A stretch of 64,000 nt of DNA, from contig DIKO01000052.1 in the NCBI GenBank assembly GCA_002423615.1, positions 1 through 64,000 of the forward strand, read 5' to 3'. Positions 34,776 to 43,650 of the stretch are shown here, piece by piece; position 1 is the first letter of the stretch, and each line of letters opens with the position of its first letter. This DNA is from Desulfobacteraceae bacterium UBA5616 (GTDB lineage Bacteria > Desulfobacterota > Desulfobacteria > Desulfobacterales > UBA5616). A model generated the notes under the pieces. It did not search any database. It saw nothing but the letters and a program-made list of their open reading frames with translations, and was not told the DNA's origin. Both the position numbers and the translations under genes were made by a program.

Positions 34776-36224
34776 ATGGCTGGAAACGCGAAAATAAAAC
34801 CCAAAAACCCGGACAGGCTGTTCCTGGAATACCAGGACGCCTGGATCGAGGACCAGAGCCGATTGAAGCTCATGGAAAAAGGCCGCCAGATCGGCCTTTC
34901 CTGGTCCACGGCCTACGGCGCGGTGGAACGGACGGCGCCCCGGGACGCGCGTTTCGATCAATGGGTGTCCTCCCGTGATGAAATCCAGGCCAGGCTTTTT
35001 ATCGAAGACTGCAAGAAATTCGGGAACATGCTGGATGCCGGCATGAAGGATCTGGGCCTGATGATCATCGAAGAACGATCGAGGCTTTCCGCTTATGTGC
35101 TTCAGTTCGCCAACGGCCGCCGGATCCACTCCATGAGCTCAAACCCGGATGCCCAGGCAGGCAAGCGCGGGGGCCGGGTCCTGGACGAATTCGCCCTGCA
35201 TCCGGACCCGAGAAAATTGTACACCATCGCCTACCCCGGCATCACCTGGGGCGGCCAGCTCGAAATCATCTCCACTCACCGGGGGACTCATAATTTTTTC
35301 AATGAACTGGTGGAGGAGGCCCGCCACCGGGGGAACCCCAAGGGGTTTTCGCTCCATACCGTGACCCTTCAGAACGCCCTGGACCACGGGTTCCTGTGGA
35401 AGCTGCAATCGGTGATTTCACAGGACGACCCCATCATGGGCTTGGATGAAGCCGGGTATTTCGATTTTATCAAGGCCGGATGCGCGTCTGAAGAGCAGTT
35501 TCTCCAGGAATATATGTGCCTGCCGGCGGACGATGAAGGGGCGTTTCTGTCTTATGACCTTATCGCCGGGTGCGAATACCGGGCGGCCGAAGCCTGGGAA
35601 ATGGATTCAAACGGCGTGATGCCGGACGGCCGCCGGTTGTCCGAGCTGTATGTCGGGGTTGACGTCGGCCGAAAAAACGATCTCACCGTGATCTGGGTGC
35701 TGGAGCGGATCGGCTCCATGCTGTTCACCAGGGCCGTGATCTGTATTCAAAACCAGACTTTCTCCGCACAGGAGGCAGTTCTTTACGATGTGCTGGGCCT
35801 TCCCGCCATGCGCCGGTGCTGCATGGACGACACCGGCCTGGGCATGCAGCTTGCCGAGCGGGCGAAGGAGAAATTCGGGACTTACCGCGTTGAGGCAGTG
35901 CGGTTTACCGGGCCTGTGAAAGAGGCCCTGGCCTACCCTGTGAGGGCGGCGGCTGAGGATAAGTCCGTGCGGATCCCCTACAACGACAAAATCCGGGCCG
36001 ATCTGCGGTCCATCCGGAAAACCACAACGGCTGCCGGGAATATCCGGTTTGACGCGGAAAGCACGTCGGACGGCCATGCAGACCGCTTCTGGGCGCTGGC
36101 CCTTGCCATTCATGCGGCGAGCAACCCGGCGTCCATGCCGGTGGTGTCCTCCTCCCCTGGTTCGCGGCGGATGGTCCGGGAAACAGAGGCGTTCATGGGC
36201 CGTGCAGCGTTTAAATTATACTGA
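34776..36224 (+). CDS. Large terminase subunit (Mu gp28 family)
   Basis: 482 residues. ATPase domain with Walker A-like KGRQIGLSWS near residue 36 and RVLDEFALH (Walker B) near 129; C-terminal RNase H-like nuclease with GVDVGRKNDLTVIW and CMDDTGLG. It packages DNA into the prohead; Mu-like phages package headful from integrated copies with flanking host DNA. Confidence 0.9.
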   Translation: MAGNAKIKPKNPDRLFLEYQDAWIEDQSRLKLMEKGRQIGLSWSTAYGAVERTAPRDARFDQWVSSRDEIQARLFIEDCKKFGNMLDAGMKDLGLMIIEERSRLSAYVLQFANGRRIHSMSSNPDAQAGKRGGRVLDEFALHPDPRKLYTIAYPGITWGGQLEIISTHRGTHNFFNELVEEARHRGNPKGFSLHTVTLQNALDHGFLWKLQSVISQDDPIMGLDEAGYFDFIKAGCASEEQFLQEYMCLPADDEGAFLSYDLIAGCEYRAAEAWEMDSNGVMPDGRRLSELYVGVDVGRKNDLTVIWVLERIGSMLFTRAVICIQNQTFSAQEAVLYDVLGLPAMRRCCMDDTGLGMQLAERAKEKFGTYRVEAVRFTGPVKEALAYPVRAAAEDKSVRIPYNDKIRADLRSIRKTTTAAGNIRFDAESTSDGHADRFWALALAIHAASNPASMPVVSSSPGSRRMVRETEAFMGRAAFKLY

Positions 36225-36241
36225 AAATACAGGTCAACCCT

Positions 36242-38491
36242 ATGGCGAAAAAAATCTGGATAAACGAGACGCAGGCGATCGACATCTCCGATGACCGGAC
36301 ACTGCTGTCCAGGGAAGTGGCGTCCCGGTCACGGTCCCTCGACTGGTTCGGGCTGTATGCGTTTCTGCCGGACCCCGACCCGGTGCTGCAAAAGATCGGG
36401 CAGGACATCAGCGTTTACCGGCAGCTTTTATCCGACGCCCATGTGGGATCGTGCTACATCAACCGTAAATCCGCCACCCTGGCCAGGGAGTGGGACATCA
36501 AGGAACCGGCCGGAAACCTGAAAAAAATGAACCGACAGGTGATGCTTCTGGCTGAACAGGCGCTGAACCGGATCGATGTGTATCAGGTGATCACCGATAT
36601 TCTGGACGCCCCGTTTTACGGCATGAGCCCCATCGAAGTGATGTGGGAATCGACGGGCGGAAAGTGGATCCCGACGGATGTTGTCGGCCGCCCCCCGGAG
36701 TGGTTTCAATTCGACGTTGAAAACCGCCTCAAGTTCAAGAGCCGGGACAATATGATCGAAGGCGAACCCATACCGGATTATAAATTCCTGCTGCCCCGGC
36801 ATCACAGCAGCTATTACAACCCGTACGGGGACCGGGTGATGGCCCGCTGTTTCTGGCCGGTGGTGTTCAAGAAGGGCGGGTTCAAGTACTGGGCCATTTT
36901 TACGGAAAAATACGGCATGCCCTGGGTGGTGGGCAGAGTGCCCCGGAGCACCAACGAAACAGAGCGCGCCGCCCTGCTGACCCGCCTGGCCAGCATGGTG
37001 CAGGACGCCTGCGCCGTCATCAATGACGACGAATCCGTTGAGCTCAAGGAGAGCGGCGGTAAAACGGCCAGCGCGGATGTTTACGAAAAGCTCATCGAGG
37101 CGGCGAACAAGGAGTGCTCTAAGGCGATCATGGGCCAGACGGCGACCACGGAAGGTACGCCCGGCCGCCTGGGAGGCGAGGACGCCCAGGTGGATGTGAG
37201 AAACGACCTGGCCGGCCAGGACCAGCGCATGGTGGCATCTGCTTTAAACCAGCTTTTACGATGGATAACGGACCTGAATTTCGGGTCGGAGACCGCCGCG
37301 CCGGAGTTCGGATGGCATGAGGAAGAGGACGTTCAGATGGACCTGGCCGAACGTGATAAAACGTTGACCGATCAGGGCCTCCGTCTGTCCAAAACCTATT
37401 ACCAGAGACGTTACAACCTGGAAGAGGACGAATTCGAATTGACCGGCCCGACGCCTTCAAGTGACCCGATGCAGCGACAGTCTGCCGGGAATTTGTTCGC
37501 CGAAGGAGACCTTGCCGAGCGATTGGCGGTTTCCGGGCAGGACCGCCTGGACCGGCTGGCGGATCGGGCGATCGCCGAGGTTGCGCCGGTTTTTGAAGGG
37601 TATTCCAAAGCGCTGAAAAAATGGATCGATGACGCCGAATCCTTTGCGGTTGCTGAAAAACGATTGATCCCCTTGTTCGACGCGCTTGACGACGGGCCGA
37701 TGGTCATACAGATGACCCGGATCCTGATGGATGCGGACCGGCTGGGCAAAGAATCCGCAGGGGCGTCCCCGGATTTTGCCGAGGCCAAGTGGGGACCCGG
37801 CAAACCCTTCGCCGAAGCCCTGGACTATTTCCGGGCACGGGCGGTCACGGTTTCCGGGATTACCAAGGCCGACCTTCTGGCCGAGATCCAGGCCGAGCTG
37901 GTGAGGGCGCAGACTGAAGGGGAATCCCTGGAGGGATTCAGGAACAAATTTGATGAAACGCTGTCCCGGCACGGGTTTGAGCCCATGCACCCCTGGCGGA
38001 TCGAGACCATTTACAGGACTAATCTTCAAAGCGCCTTCCAGTTCGGGCGGTACCGGCAGATGACCGACCCGGCTGTTTTGGCATACCGGCCTTACTGGCG
38101 GTATGTGGCGGTCATGGACGGCTCGACCCGCCCGGCCCATGCGGCGATGCACGGCAAGATATTCCCGGCCGATCATGCGGTGTGGGACACCTGGTATCCG
38201 CCAAATGGGTTCAACTGCAGGTGCACGGTGACGACGGTTTCAGAGCGGGAGCTGCGCCGGAACGGCTGGAAGGTGGATTCCGAAGATCCCACAGGGGGGC
38301 TGGTTGAGCCGATCGATCCCGTGACCGGTAACACGATGCCGGCCAGGCTCCTGATGCCGGATCCGGACTGGAGCGGCAACCTGGCGGCCAAAGACTGGGC
38401 TCCGACCCTGGACGGATATTCGCAGGAATTGAAAAGCGTCCTGGAAAAGGCCGTCGGGCCGGCTCTGGAAAGGCTGAAAAATGCCGGTTGA
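36242..38491 (+). CDS. Portal protein fused to minor head protein (Mu gp29-gpF type)
   Basis: 749 residues. Residues 1-430 are a DUF935/Mu gp29 portal; residues about 590-700 are a gpF/SPP1-gp7 head-morphogenesis domain (RIETIYRTNLQSAFQFGRY ... NGFNCRCTVTTVS). In Mu these are two genes (gp29 and gp30). The frame is continuous with no internal stop, so this is a true fusion in this phage. It overlaps the gpG-like gene by 11 bases. Confidence 0.85.
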   Translation: MAKKIWINETQAIDISDDRTLLSREVASRSRSLDWFGLYAFLPDPDPVLQKIGQDISVYRQLLSDAHVGSCYINRKSATLAREWDIKEPAGNLKKMNRQVMLLAEQALNRIDVYQVITDILDAPFYGMSPIEVMWESTGGKWIPTDVVGRPPEWFQFDVENRLKFKSRDNMIEGEPIPDYKFLLPRHHSSYYNPYGDRVMARCFWPVVFKKGGFKYWAIFTEKYGMPWVVGRVPRSTNETERAALLTRLASMVQDACAVINDDESVELKESGGKTASADVYEKLIEAANKECSKAIMGQTATTEGTPGRLGGEDAQVDVRNDLAGQDQRMVASALNQLLRWITDLNFGSETAAPEFGWHEEEDVQMDLAERDKTLTDQGLRLSKTYYQRRYNLEEDEFELTGPTPSSDPMQRQSAGNLFAEGDLAERLAVSGQDRLDRLADRAIAEVAPVFEGYSKALKKWIDDAESFAVAEKRLIPLFDALDDGPMVIQMTRILMDADRLGKESAGASPDFAEAKWGPGKPFAEALDYFRARAVTVSGITKADLLAEIQAELVRAQTEGESLEGFRNKFDETLSRHGFEPMHPWRIETIYRTNLQSAFQFGRYRQMTDPAVLAYRPYWRYVAVMDGSTRPAHAAMHGKIFPADHAVWDTWYPPNGFNCRCTVTTVSERELRRNGWKVDSEDPTGGLVEPIDPVTGNTMPARLLMPDPDWSGNLAAKDWAPTLDGYSQELKSVLEKAVGPALERLKNAG

Positions 38492-39032
38492 GCTCCATAT
38501 CTCCATAGACGACCAGGGCGTCAGGGATCTGCTCAAGGGGATCCAGGCGCGGTTCAACAACCTGACGCCGGCCATGAAGCTCATCGGCGAAACGGTCCAG
38601 GCCAGCATCCAGCGGAATTTCGAAGTGGGCGGACGGCCGCAGAAGTGGGCCGACCTTTCGGCACAGACCAAAGCGCGGCGGGCTAAAAAAAACAAATGGC
38701 CGGGCCAGGTCCTGGTGGTGTCCGGGATCATGAAGCGCATCACGTACCAGGCTGACCGAGACGGGGTCACGCTGACCGCAGGGTCCAAATACGCCGCCAC
38801 CCATCATTTCGGGGCCAGGAAAGGCCAGTTCGGGACGGTGATGCAGACCATCAAGGCGCATGTGCGGACATTGAAATCCGGGAAGCGGATCAATGTCGGG
38901 AGCCACAAACGAAAGGCGGTGCTGCCCTGGGGCGATATCCCGGCGCGGCCGTTCATGATGGTGCAAAAAGAAGACTGGCCGGAAATACACAATGTTTTAA
39001 CGCGGTTTTTAACGGCCAAGGGGGGACGATGA
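38481..39032 (+). CDS. Virion morphogenesis protein (Mu gpG-like)
   Basis: 183 residues. The pattern GGRPQKWADLSAQTKARR ... LVVSGIMKRITY ... ATHHFGA ... IPARPFMMV is diagnostic for the phage virion morphogenesis family (Mu gpG, P2 gpS tail completion). Overlaps both neighbours. Confidence 0.85.
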   Translation: MPVELHISIDDQGVRDLLKGIQARFNNLTPAMKLIGETVQASIQRNFEVGGRPQKWADLSAQTKARRAKKNKWPGQVLVVSGIMKRITYQADRDGVTLTAGSKYAATHHFGARKGQFGTVMQTIKAHVRTLKSGKRINVGSHKRKAVLPWGDIPARPFMMVQKEDWPEIHNVLTRFLTAKGGR

Positions 39033-40030
39033 AATTTGCGGGTTTTGACGACTGGGTAGAGATTTTCCGGGGCGGCAAACAGACCGACTCGACCGGTTTG
39101 GAACATGACGGCGACCAGCTCATCGACCGGGCGGTGGCCACATTCAATGCGGCCCGGCACGAGCCCCCCGCCGTGATCGGCCATCCCAAAATGGATGATC
39201 CGGCCTACGGCTGGGTGTCCGGTTTGAAGTCCGAGGTGATGGACGGCACCAAGCGCCTGTACGCCAGGTTCCGGGACGTGGTTCCGGAATTCGCGGCGGC
39301 AGTTGCAGCCGGATTGTACAAAAAGCGGAGCGCCGCGTTTTACAACGACGGCAGCCTCCGGCATGTGGGGTTTCTGGGCGCACAGGCGCCCGCAGTCAAG
39401 GGGCTGGCGAACATCAAATTCGCCGATGACGACGCCCCCATGATTTTATTTCAACAGTCATATGACAAAGGAGGGCGTATGTTCGCAAATTTAAACGAAT
39501 TTATGGAGTTTGTAAAATTCTGGAAAAAGGAATCCGAATTGCCCACTGGCGATCCGGGGTCCTCTGGCGGCCGGCGCACATTCTCGGAAGAGGAAGTGAC
39601 GGCTGCAAAAAACGCGGCCGTCGCCAAGGCCCTGGAGGATGAAAAAAAGCGCCTTGAGGCGGAGTTCGCCGAAAAGGAAGCTGAAACCGCCAAAAAAACG
39701 CAGCGTGAGGCGCGACAGAAGGAGATCTCCAGTTTCTGCGACTCCTTAGTCGCGGAAGGCAAAATTCCGCCCTCCTGGGTCAAATCGGGGCTTACAGCGT
39801 TCATGGCCGGGCTGGATTCGGACGGCAAGCTGGCGTTTGCCGAAGGCGGGGATCAGAAAACGCCTCTGGCCTGGTTTCAGGAGTTCCTCGGCGGATTCGG
39901 CAAGGCCGATCTGTTCCGGGAGATCGCCACCAAGGAACGGGCCGGAAACACGGCGCAGTTCGCCGAGGCCAAGGCCGATGCGGATAAGGGCAAGGACATC
40001 GCCGGCCGGGTGAACCCCAAAAAGGCATAA
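39029..40030 (+). CDS. Prohead protease with scaffold domain (Mu gpI-like)
   Basis: 333 residues. N-terminal protease-type domain (PPAVIGHPKMDDPAYGWV ... KKRSAAFYNDG ... HVGFLGAQAPAVKGL) as in Mu gpI; C-terminal part is charged coiled coil (EDEKKRLEAEFAEKEAETAKK) typical of scaffold. Overlaps gpG-like gene by 4 bases. Confidence 0.85.
   Translation: MKFAGFDDWVEIFRGGKQTDSTGLEHDGDQLIDRAVATFNAARHEPPAVIGHPKMDDPAYGWVSGLKSEVMDGTKRLYARFRDVVPEFAAAVAAGLYKKRSAAFYNDGSLRHVGFLGAQAPAVKGLANIKFADDDAPMILFQQSYDKGGRMFANLNEFMEFVKFWKKESELPTGDPGSSGGRRTFSEEEVTAAKNAAVAKALEDEKKRLEAEFAEKEAETAKKTQREARQKEISSFCDSLVAEGKIPPSWVKSGLTAFMAGLDSDGKLAFAEGGDQKTPLAWFQEFLGGFGKADLFREIATKERAGNTAQFAEAKADADKGKDIAGRVNPKKA
39479..40030 (+). 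CDS. Nested in-frame scaffold protein (Mu gpZ-like)
   Basis: An AAAGGAGGG lies 5 bases before an in-frame ATG at 39479, codon 151 of the protease gene, exactly at the junction between protease and coiled coil. Translation there yields a 183-residue scaffold. Mu encodes its scaffold gpZ in the same nested way within gene I. Confidence 0.78.
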   Translation: MFANLNEFMEFVKFWKKESELPTGDPGSSGGRRTFSEEEVTAAKNAAVAKALEDEKKRLEAEFAEKEAETAKKTQREARQKEISSFCDSLVAEGKIPPSWVKSGLTAFMAGLDSDGKLAFAEGGDQKTPLAWFQEFLGGFGKADLFREIATKERAGNTAQFAEAKADADKGKDIAGRVNPKKA

Positions 40031-40067
40031 TCCAGGAACAACCTAAAAAAACAGGAGGGTTTGAAAA

Positions 40068-40526
40068 ATGACGACCTATGGAGCCACAATAAACCTGGAT
40101 ACAGCGATCTCCCAACTGATCGCCCAGGACAATCCCATCATGACCGGGATCACGCTGAAAGCCAACTGCGGCGCACTGGCGCGGGGCACGGTTCTGGAAA
40201 TGGTTTCGGTCGGAGGCGGCCTTTACCAGCAGCTTCAGGCCAGCAACGGGGCAAACGCCAGGGCTATTCTGGCGGAGACCGTCGAAAACGACGCGAGCAA
40301 CACCCAGGACGTCCAGGCGTATTTCGTGGGCAAATACCGTGAGGCGGACATGATCTGGCCGGACGGCATCACCACCCAGCAGAAGCGGACCGCCATCGTG
40401 GGGTTGCAGGATCGCGGGATCATCATCGATCGTGGCATCCTGGCCGTGCCGACCACCACCACGACCACGACGACAACGACCACGACCACCACCAGCTCGA
40501 CCACGACCACCACGACCACCGGTTAA
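40068..40526 (+). CDS. Head decoration protein with polythreonine tail
   Basis: 152 residues. Residues 1-127 resemble lambda gpD-type decoration proteins (LKANCGALARGTVLEMVS ... TQQKRTAIVGLQDRGIII). It then ends PT14-SS-T7-G: 21 Thr in 23 residues (129-151), coded by mixed ACC/ACG/ACA. Strong GGAGGG ribosome site fits an abundant protein. Such decoration proteins bind the outside of the capsid, which would display the tail. Confidence 0.82.
   Translation: MTTYGATINLDTAISQLIAQDNPIMTGITLKANCGALARGTVLEMVSVGGGLYQQLQASNGANARAILAETVENDASNTQDVQAYFVGKYREADMIWPDGITTQQKRTAIVGLQDRGIIIDRGILAVPTTTTTTTTTTTTTTSSTTTTTTTG
40452..40520 (+). repeat. Polythreonine tract 1 (decoration protein)
   Basis: Fourteen Thr codons, AGC TCG, seven Thr codons, in mixed synonymous order, followed by Gly and stop. 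Confidence 0.97.
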
Positions 40527-40589
40527 TTTCGTGGATCGTGGGGAGGGTGACAAACATTAACCGATTGATTCGATCAAGAGGAGCAGACA

Positions 40590-41600
40590 ATGGACAATCT
40601 TTTTAAAATCAGAGTGCTGACGGCGGCGGTGAACGAGATCATGGCCCCCGCCCGAAAGGTATATAACAAATTCTTCGCCGGCAGGGAGCACATGGAGCCC
40701 AGCGACCGGCTGGCCTTCGACGTGATCACGGGCTCCCAGAAACTGCTGGGCAACATCTCTATTTTCGCGCCGGCGACCGTGACGGACAAAACCGGCCGGA
40801 AAACCATCACGCTGACGGCCCCCAGACTGGCCAACAAACGCATGATCCACACCGCTGAACTGAATGCCACACGCGCATTCGGCGACCAGGTGAGCGTGGA
40901 GATGATGAAGGACCGCATCGCCCGGGAACTGAAGGACATGCGGAACGAACACGACCGCACCCTGGAATTCTGGGCCTGCAATGCGCTGAAGGGCATCATC
41001 TACGACCGGGACATGTCGACTGTTCTGGTCAATTACAACATGGACGCGACCCACACCCCGACCCTGGAGGGCACGGACCTGTGGACGGCCGCGGCATCCG
41101 ACCCCATCGCCAAGATCCGATCCTGGAAACGGCTGATCGAGGATGACAGCAATGCCGCCATCACCGGGTGGGAGGCCATCGTGGGATTCAACGCCATGTC
41201 GGCACTTCTCACCAACAGCTCCGTTCTGACCCTGCTGAAATATGAAAAGGGGCGGCGGATGGCTGAAGAGGGTGATGTGGAGCGCCTGGCTGGAGTGGCC
41301 CTGGAGGAATATTCCGGCAGCTACCTGGACGACGCCGGCGGCCGGCAGCGGTTCATCGGGGACGACTATTTCATGCTGGTCGGGATGTGCGAGGATCTCA
41401 CCGACGTGCCCTATGCGCCCATCGTGGACGACGCGGCGCCTGGCGGCGTGGGCAACATCGACGCTACCGGACGCGGCGTGATGTTCTTCTCCAAATCATG
41501 GGCCAATGAAGACCCGTCCGGGAGGTGGATCAAGGCGGAAACCCGGCCCATCCCGGTTCTGCAACGCCCCGGCGCGGTTATCTACGCCAAGGTGGTGTAA
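40590..41600 (+). CDS. Major capsid protein (lambda gpE-like)
   Basis: 336 residues, strong AGAGGAG site. Layout (TDKTGRKTITLTAPRLANKRMIHTAEL ... EYSGSYLDDAG ... ETRPIPVLQRPGAVIYAKVV) matches Phage_cap_E major capsid proteins with HK97 fold, and its decoration partner precedes it as in lambda D-E. No polythreonine here. Confidence 0.82.
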   Translation: MDNLFKIRVLTAAVNEIMAPARKVYNKFFAGREHMEPSDRLAFDVITGSQKLLGNISIFAPATVTDKTGRKTITLTAPRLANKRMIHTAELNATRAFGDQVSVEMMKDRIARELKDMRNEHDRTLEFWACNALKGIIYDRDMSTVLVNYNMDATHTPTLEGTDLWTAAASDPIAKIRSWKRLIEDDSNAAITGWEAIVGFNAMSALLTNSSVLTLLKYEKGRRMAEEGDVERLAGVALEEYSGSYLDDAGGRQRFIGDDYFMLVGMCEDLTDVPYAPIVDDAAPGGVGNIDATGRGVMFFSKSWANEDPSGRWIKAETRPIPVLQRPGAVIYAKVV

Positions 41601-41601
41601 C

Positions 41602-42039
41602 ATGGCCTATTGCACGTCCGAGGATATCCAGAACGCCCTGCCCTCTGCCGACGTGATCCGTCTGACGGATGACGAGGGGGCCGGCGTCATCAATACGGCC
41701 CGGCTGGATGAGGCCATTTCGTCTGCGGCGGACGAGATGGACCTCTACCTGGGCCAGAAGTACGCACTGCCCATCTCCGTGGTGCCTGCGATCCTGGCCA
41801 AATTGAACATCGATCTGGCCATATGGAACCTGTACGGCCGGGTCAAGTCGCAGATCCCGGACATGCGGGTGGAGCGGTATAAAAACGCCGTGGCCATGCT
41901 GGATAAAATCGCCGGCGGCAAGATCTCGATAGGGTGCCAGCCGGTTCCGGATCCGCCGGTTGCCGGCGGGTATGAAAACCCGTCCAGGGTATCGGTCCGG
42001 ACAAAGGATTTTGACGCCACGACAATGGAGAAATACTGA
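41602..42039 (+). CDS. Head-tail connector (DUF1320, Mu gp36)
   Basis: 145 residues. MAYCTSEDIQNALP ... LDEAISSAADEMDLYLGQKYALPI is characteristic of DUF1320/Mu gp36. Starts 1 base after the capsid stop; ends overlapping the next ATG. Confidence 0.85.
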   Translation: MAYCTSEDIQNALPSADVIRLTDDEGAGVINTARLDEAISSAADEMDLYLGQKYALPISVVPAILAKLNIDLAIWNLYGRVKSQIPDMRVERYKNAVAMLDKIAGGKISIGCQPVPDPPVAGGYENPSRVSVRTKDFDATTMEKY

Positions 42040-42488
42040 TGGACCACGATTTTCAGGAGCTGGAAGACGCCACGATTTCAGCGCTGACCCCCATGACGGC
42101 CCAGGGCCTGCGCACCCTGGACGCCTATTCCGGGCAACTGGATGTCGAGGACCTGGAGGAGATCACCCTTCAGTTCCCCTGCATTTACGTCGTGGCGGCC
42201 GGCAGGAAACTGGCGCCGAACAACCGGTACGACCTGGTGGACGCCGAAATCAACCTGATCGTAGGCGACCGGAACGTGCGCGGCGCACGGGCTGCGGCCA
42301 GGGGCGACGTGTCGTCCCCGGGAGTTTACGAGTTGCTCAGGCTGGCGAAATCGAGCCTGCACAAGGTCAAGGTCCATGCCATATACAGCCCGTTTTTTTT
42401 AACCCATGAGGCGCCTCTGGTGTATGCGCCGGAACAGTCCATCTGCCTGTACACGGCCACATACGCCACCAAGGCGGTAATCGCCTAA
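42039..42488 (+). CDS. Tail terminator-like protein (DUF1834, Mu gp37)
   Basis: 149 residues. FPCIYVVAAGRKLAPNNRYDLVDAEINLIVGDRN fits the DUF1834/gp37 family of Mu-like phages, which sits between head connector and tail tube genes and is probably a tail terminator. Confidence 0.78.
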   Translation: MDHDFQELEDATISALTPMTAQGLRTLDAYSGQLDVEDLEEITLQFPCIYVVAAGRKLAPNNRYDLVDAEINLIVGDRNVRGARAAARGDVSSPGVYELLRLAKSSLHKVKVHAIYSPFFLTHEAPLVYAPEQSICLYTATYATKAVIA

Positions 42489-42518
42489 ACTATTTAACCG
42501 AGGAAAAGGAGCAAAAAT

Positions 42519-43079
42519 ATGCATCCGAGCAATCCATCAACCGAACTTTACACCCTGGGCAAGGGGACCCTCTGGATCGCGGAGTGGACGGGCGGCGCGC
42601 CCGGGGAATACCGCGATGTGGGCAACGCCCCGGAATTCAACCTGGAACTGTCCATCGAGGAACTGAATCACTTTTCCTCCCGCTCCGGAACGCGCTCGAA
42701 AGACAAGATCGCCACCCTGGAGCGGGGCTACCGCCTGAACTTTTCCTTGGACGAAAAGAGCGAGGCCAACCTGGCCCTGTTCGTCATGGGCAAGGCGGCC
42801 AACAGCCGGATTTCCGGCCTGACCGCAACCAGCAAGGAATACGCGGTTAAATTTAAATCCGACAACCCGGAAGGACCGAACGAAATCTGGGAGTTCTGGC
42901 GGTGCAAGATCCGGCCCAGCGGCGCTGCGTCTTTGATCGGCGACGACTGGATGAAGCTGCCGTATGTGGGCGAAGGTCTTTCGGACACGGCCCTGCATCC
43001 GGCCACGCCGTTCTTCGACATCTACGCGACCACGACCACGACGACCACCACCACAACCACCACGACAACCGGGGCATAA
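42519..43079 (+). CDS. Major tail tube protein with polythreonine tail
   Basis: 186 residues. Beta-rich tail-tube body (NLELSIEELNHFSSRSGTRSKDK ... FWRCKIRPSG), AAAGGAG site. No sheath gene precedes it, so the tail is non-contractile. It ends T14-G-A (Thr 171-184). As hundreds of copies line the tail, the whole tail surface could carry Thr tails. Confidence 0.82.
   Translation: MHPSNPSTELYTLGKGTLWIAEWTGGAPGEYRDVGNAPEFNLELSIEELNHFSSRSGTRSKDKIATLERGYRLNFSLDEKSEANLALFVMGKAANSRISGLTATSKEYAVKFKSDNPEGPNEIWEFWRCKIRPSGAASLIGDDWMKLPYVGEGLSDTALHPATPFFDIYATTTTTTTTTTTTTTGA
43029..43070 (+). repeat. Polythreonine tract 2 (tail tube)
   Basis: Fourteen Thr codons (ACC/ACG/ACA mixed) before Gly-Ala-stop. 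Confidence 0.97.
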
Positions 43080-43086
43080 GCAAACC

Positions 43087-43500
43087 ATGCGAAAACATAA
43101 AATCATTAAAATCGACGGGCGGGAAATCACCGTTCATGAGCTGCGGGTGGTGGATTACCTGGAGCTGTTTGAGCAGGCCCAGGACCTGGATGTGCGGTTT
43201 ATCGAAAAAAACATCAGCCGGGTGACGGACCTTTCGGTAGCCGAATTCAAAGAAATGGCGCCATCCGAGATCATGCTGCTCTGGACGGAATTCAAGGAGG
43301 TGAACGCCGATTTTTTCGGATGGTCCGCTGGGGTGGGGCTGACCAGCCTGCTGACGAAAATCAAGGAAGATCTGACGGCGCGTTTTTCAGGGCTGTTTGC
43401 AGACTCATTGAGGCAGGCCATACAGAATGCTGGAATTACGGTCTCGGCTTCTTCCTCATTGCAGCGGACGAACACGCAAAAATCCGGGAACATAGGGTAA
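43087..43500 (+). CDS. Tail assembly chaperone (lambda gpG-like)
   Basis: 137 residues; place between tail tube and tape measure and the HELRVVDYLELFEQAQDLD start fit tail assembly chaperones. A T TTT TTC heptamer in the correct phase lies at 43311-43317, and a second open frame (-1) continues to 43643, suggesting a frameshifted longer form as for lambda G/GT. Confidence 0.7.
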   Translation: MRKHKIIKIDGREITVHELRVVDYLELFEQAQDLDVRFIEKNISRVTDLSVAEFKEMAPSEIMLLWTEFKEVNADFFGWSAGVGLTSLLTKIKEDLTARFSGLFADSLRQAIQNAGITVSASSSLQRTNTQKSGNIG

Positions 43501-43643
43501 AAGAGTTCGCGTTTTACATGCGGGCCGCATACCACGCCAATGACAAAGCATGGCGGACCCTGACGGAACCCGCGACCGGGAATGAGGGCAGGAAGATCAA
43601 TAGACCGGACCGAAGCCGTTTCAGACCCAAGAGAAAGAAGTAA
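43320..43643 (+). CDS. Frameshifted extension of the tail chaperone (T-like part)
   Basis: Open in -1 relative to the chaperone, with no plausible start of its own. The segment from about 43430 (CWNYGLGFFLIAADEHAKIREHRVKEFAFYMRAAYHAND) has convincing coding character and leads into the tape measure, 7 bases later. Best read as the C-terminal part of a -1 frameshift product. Coding bias suggests the real slip could be nearer 43430 than the 43311 heptamer. Confidence 0.55.
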   Translation: MVRWGGADQPADENQGRSDGAFFRAVCRLIEAGHTECWNYGLGFFLIAADEHAKIREHRVKEFAFYMRAAYHANDKAWRTLTEPATGNEGRKINRPDRSRFRPKRKK

Positions 43644-43650
43644 CCCGAAT

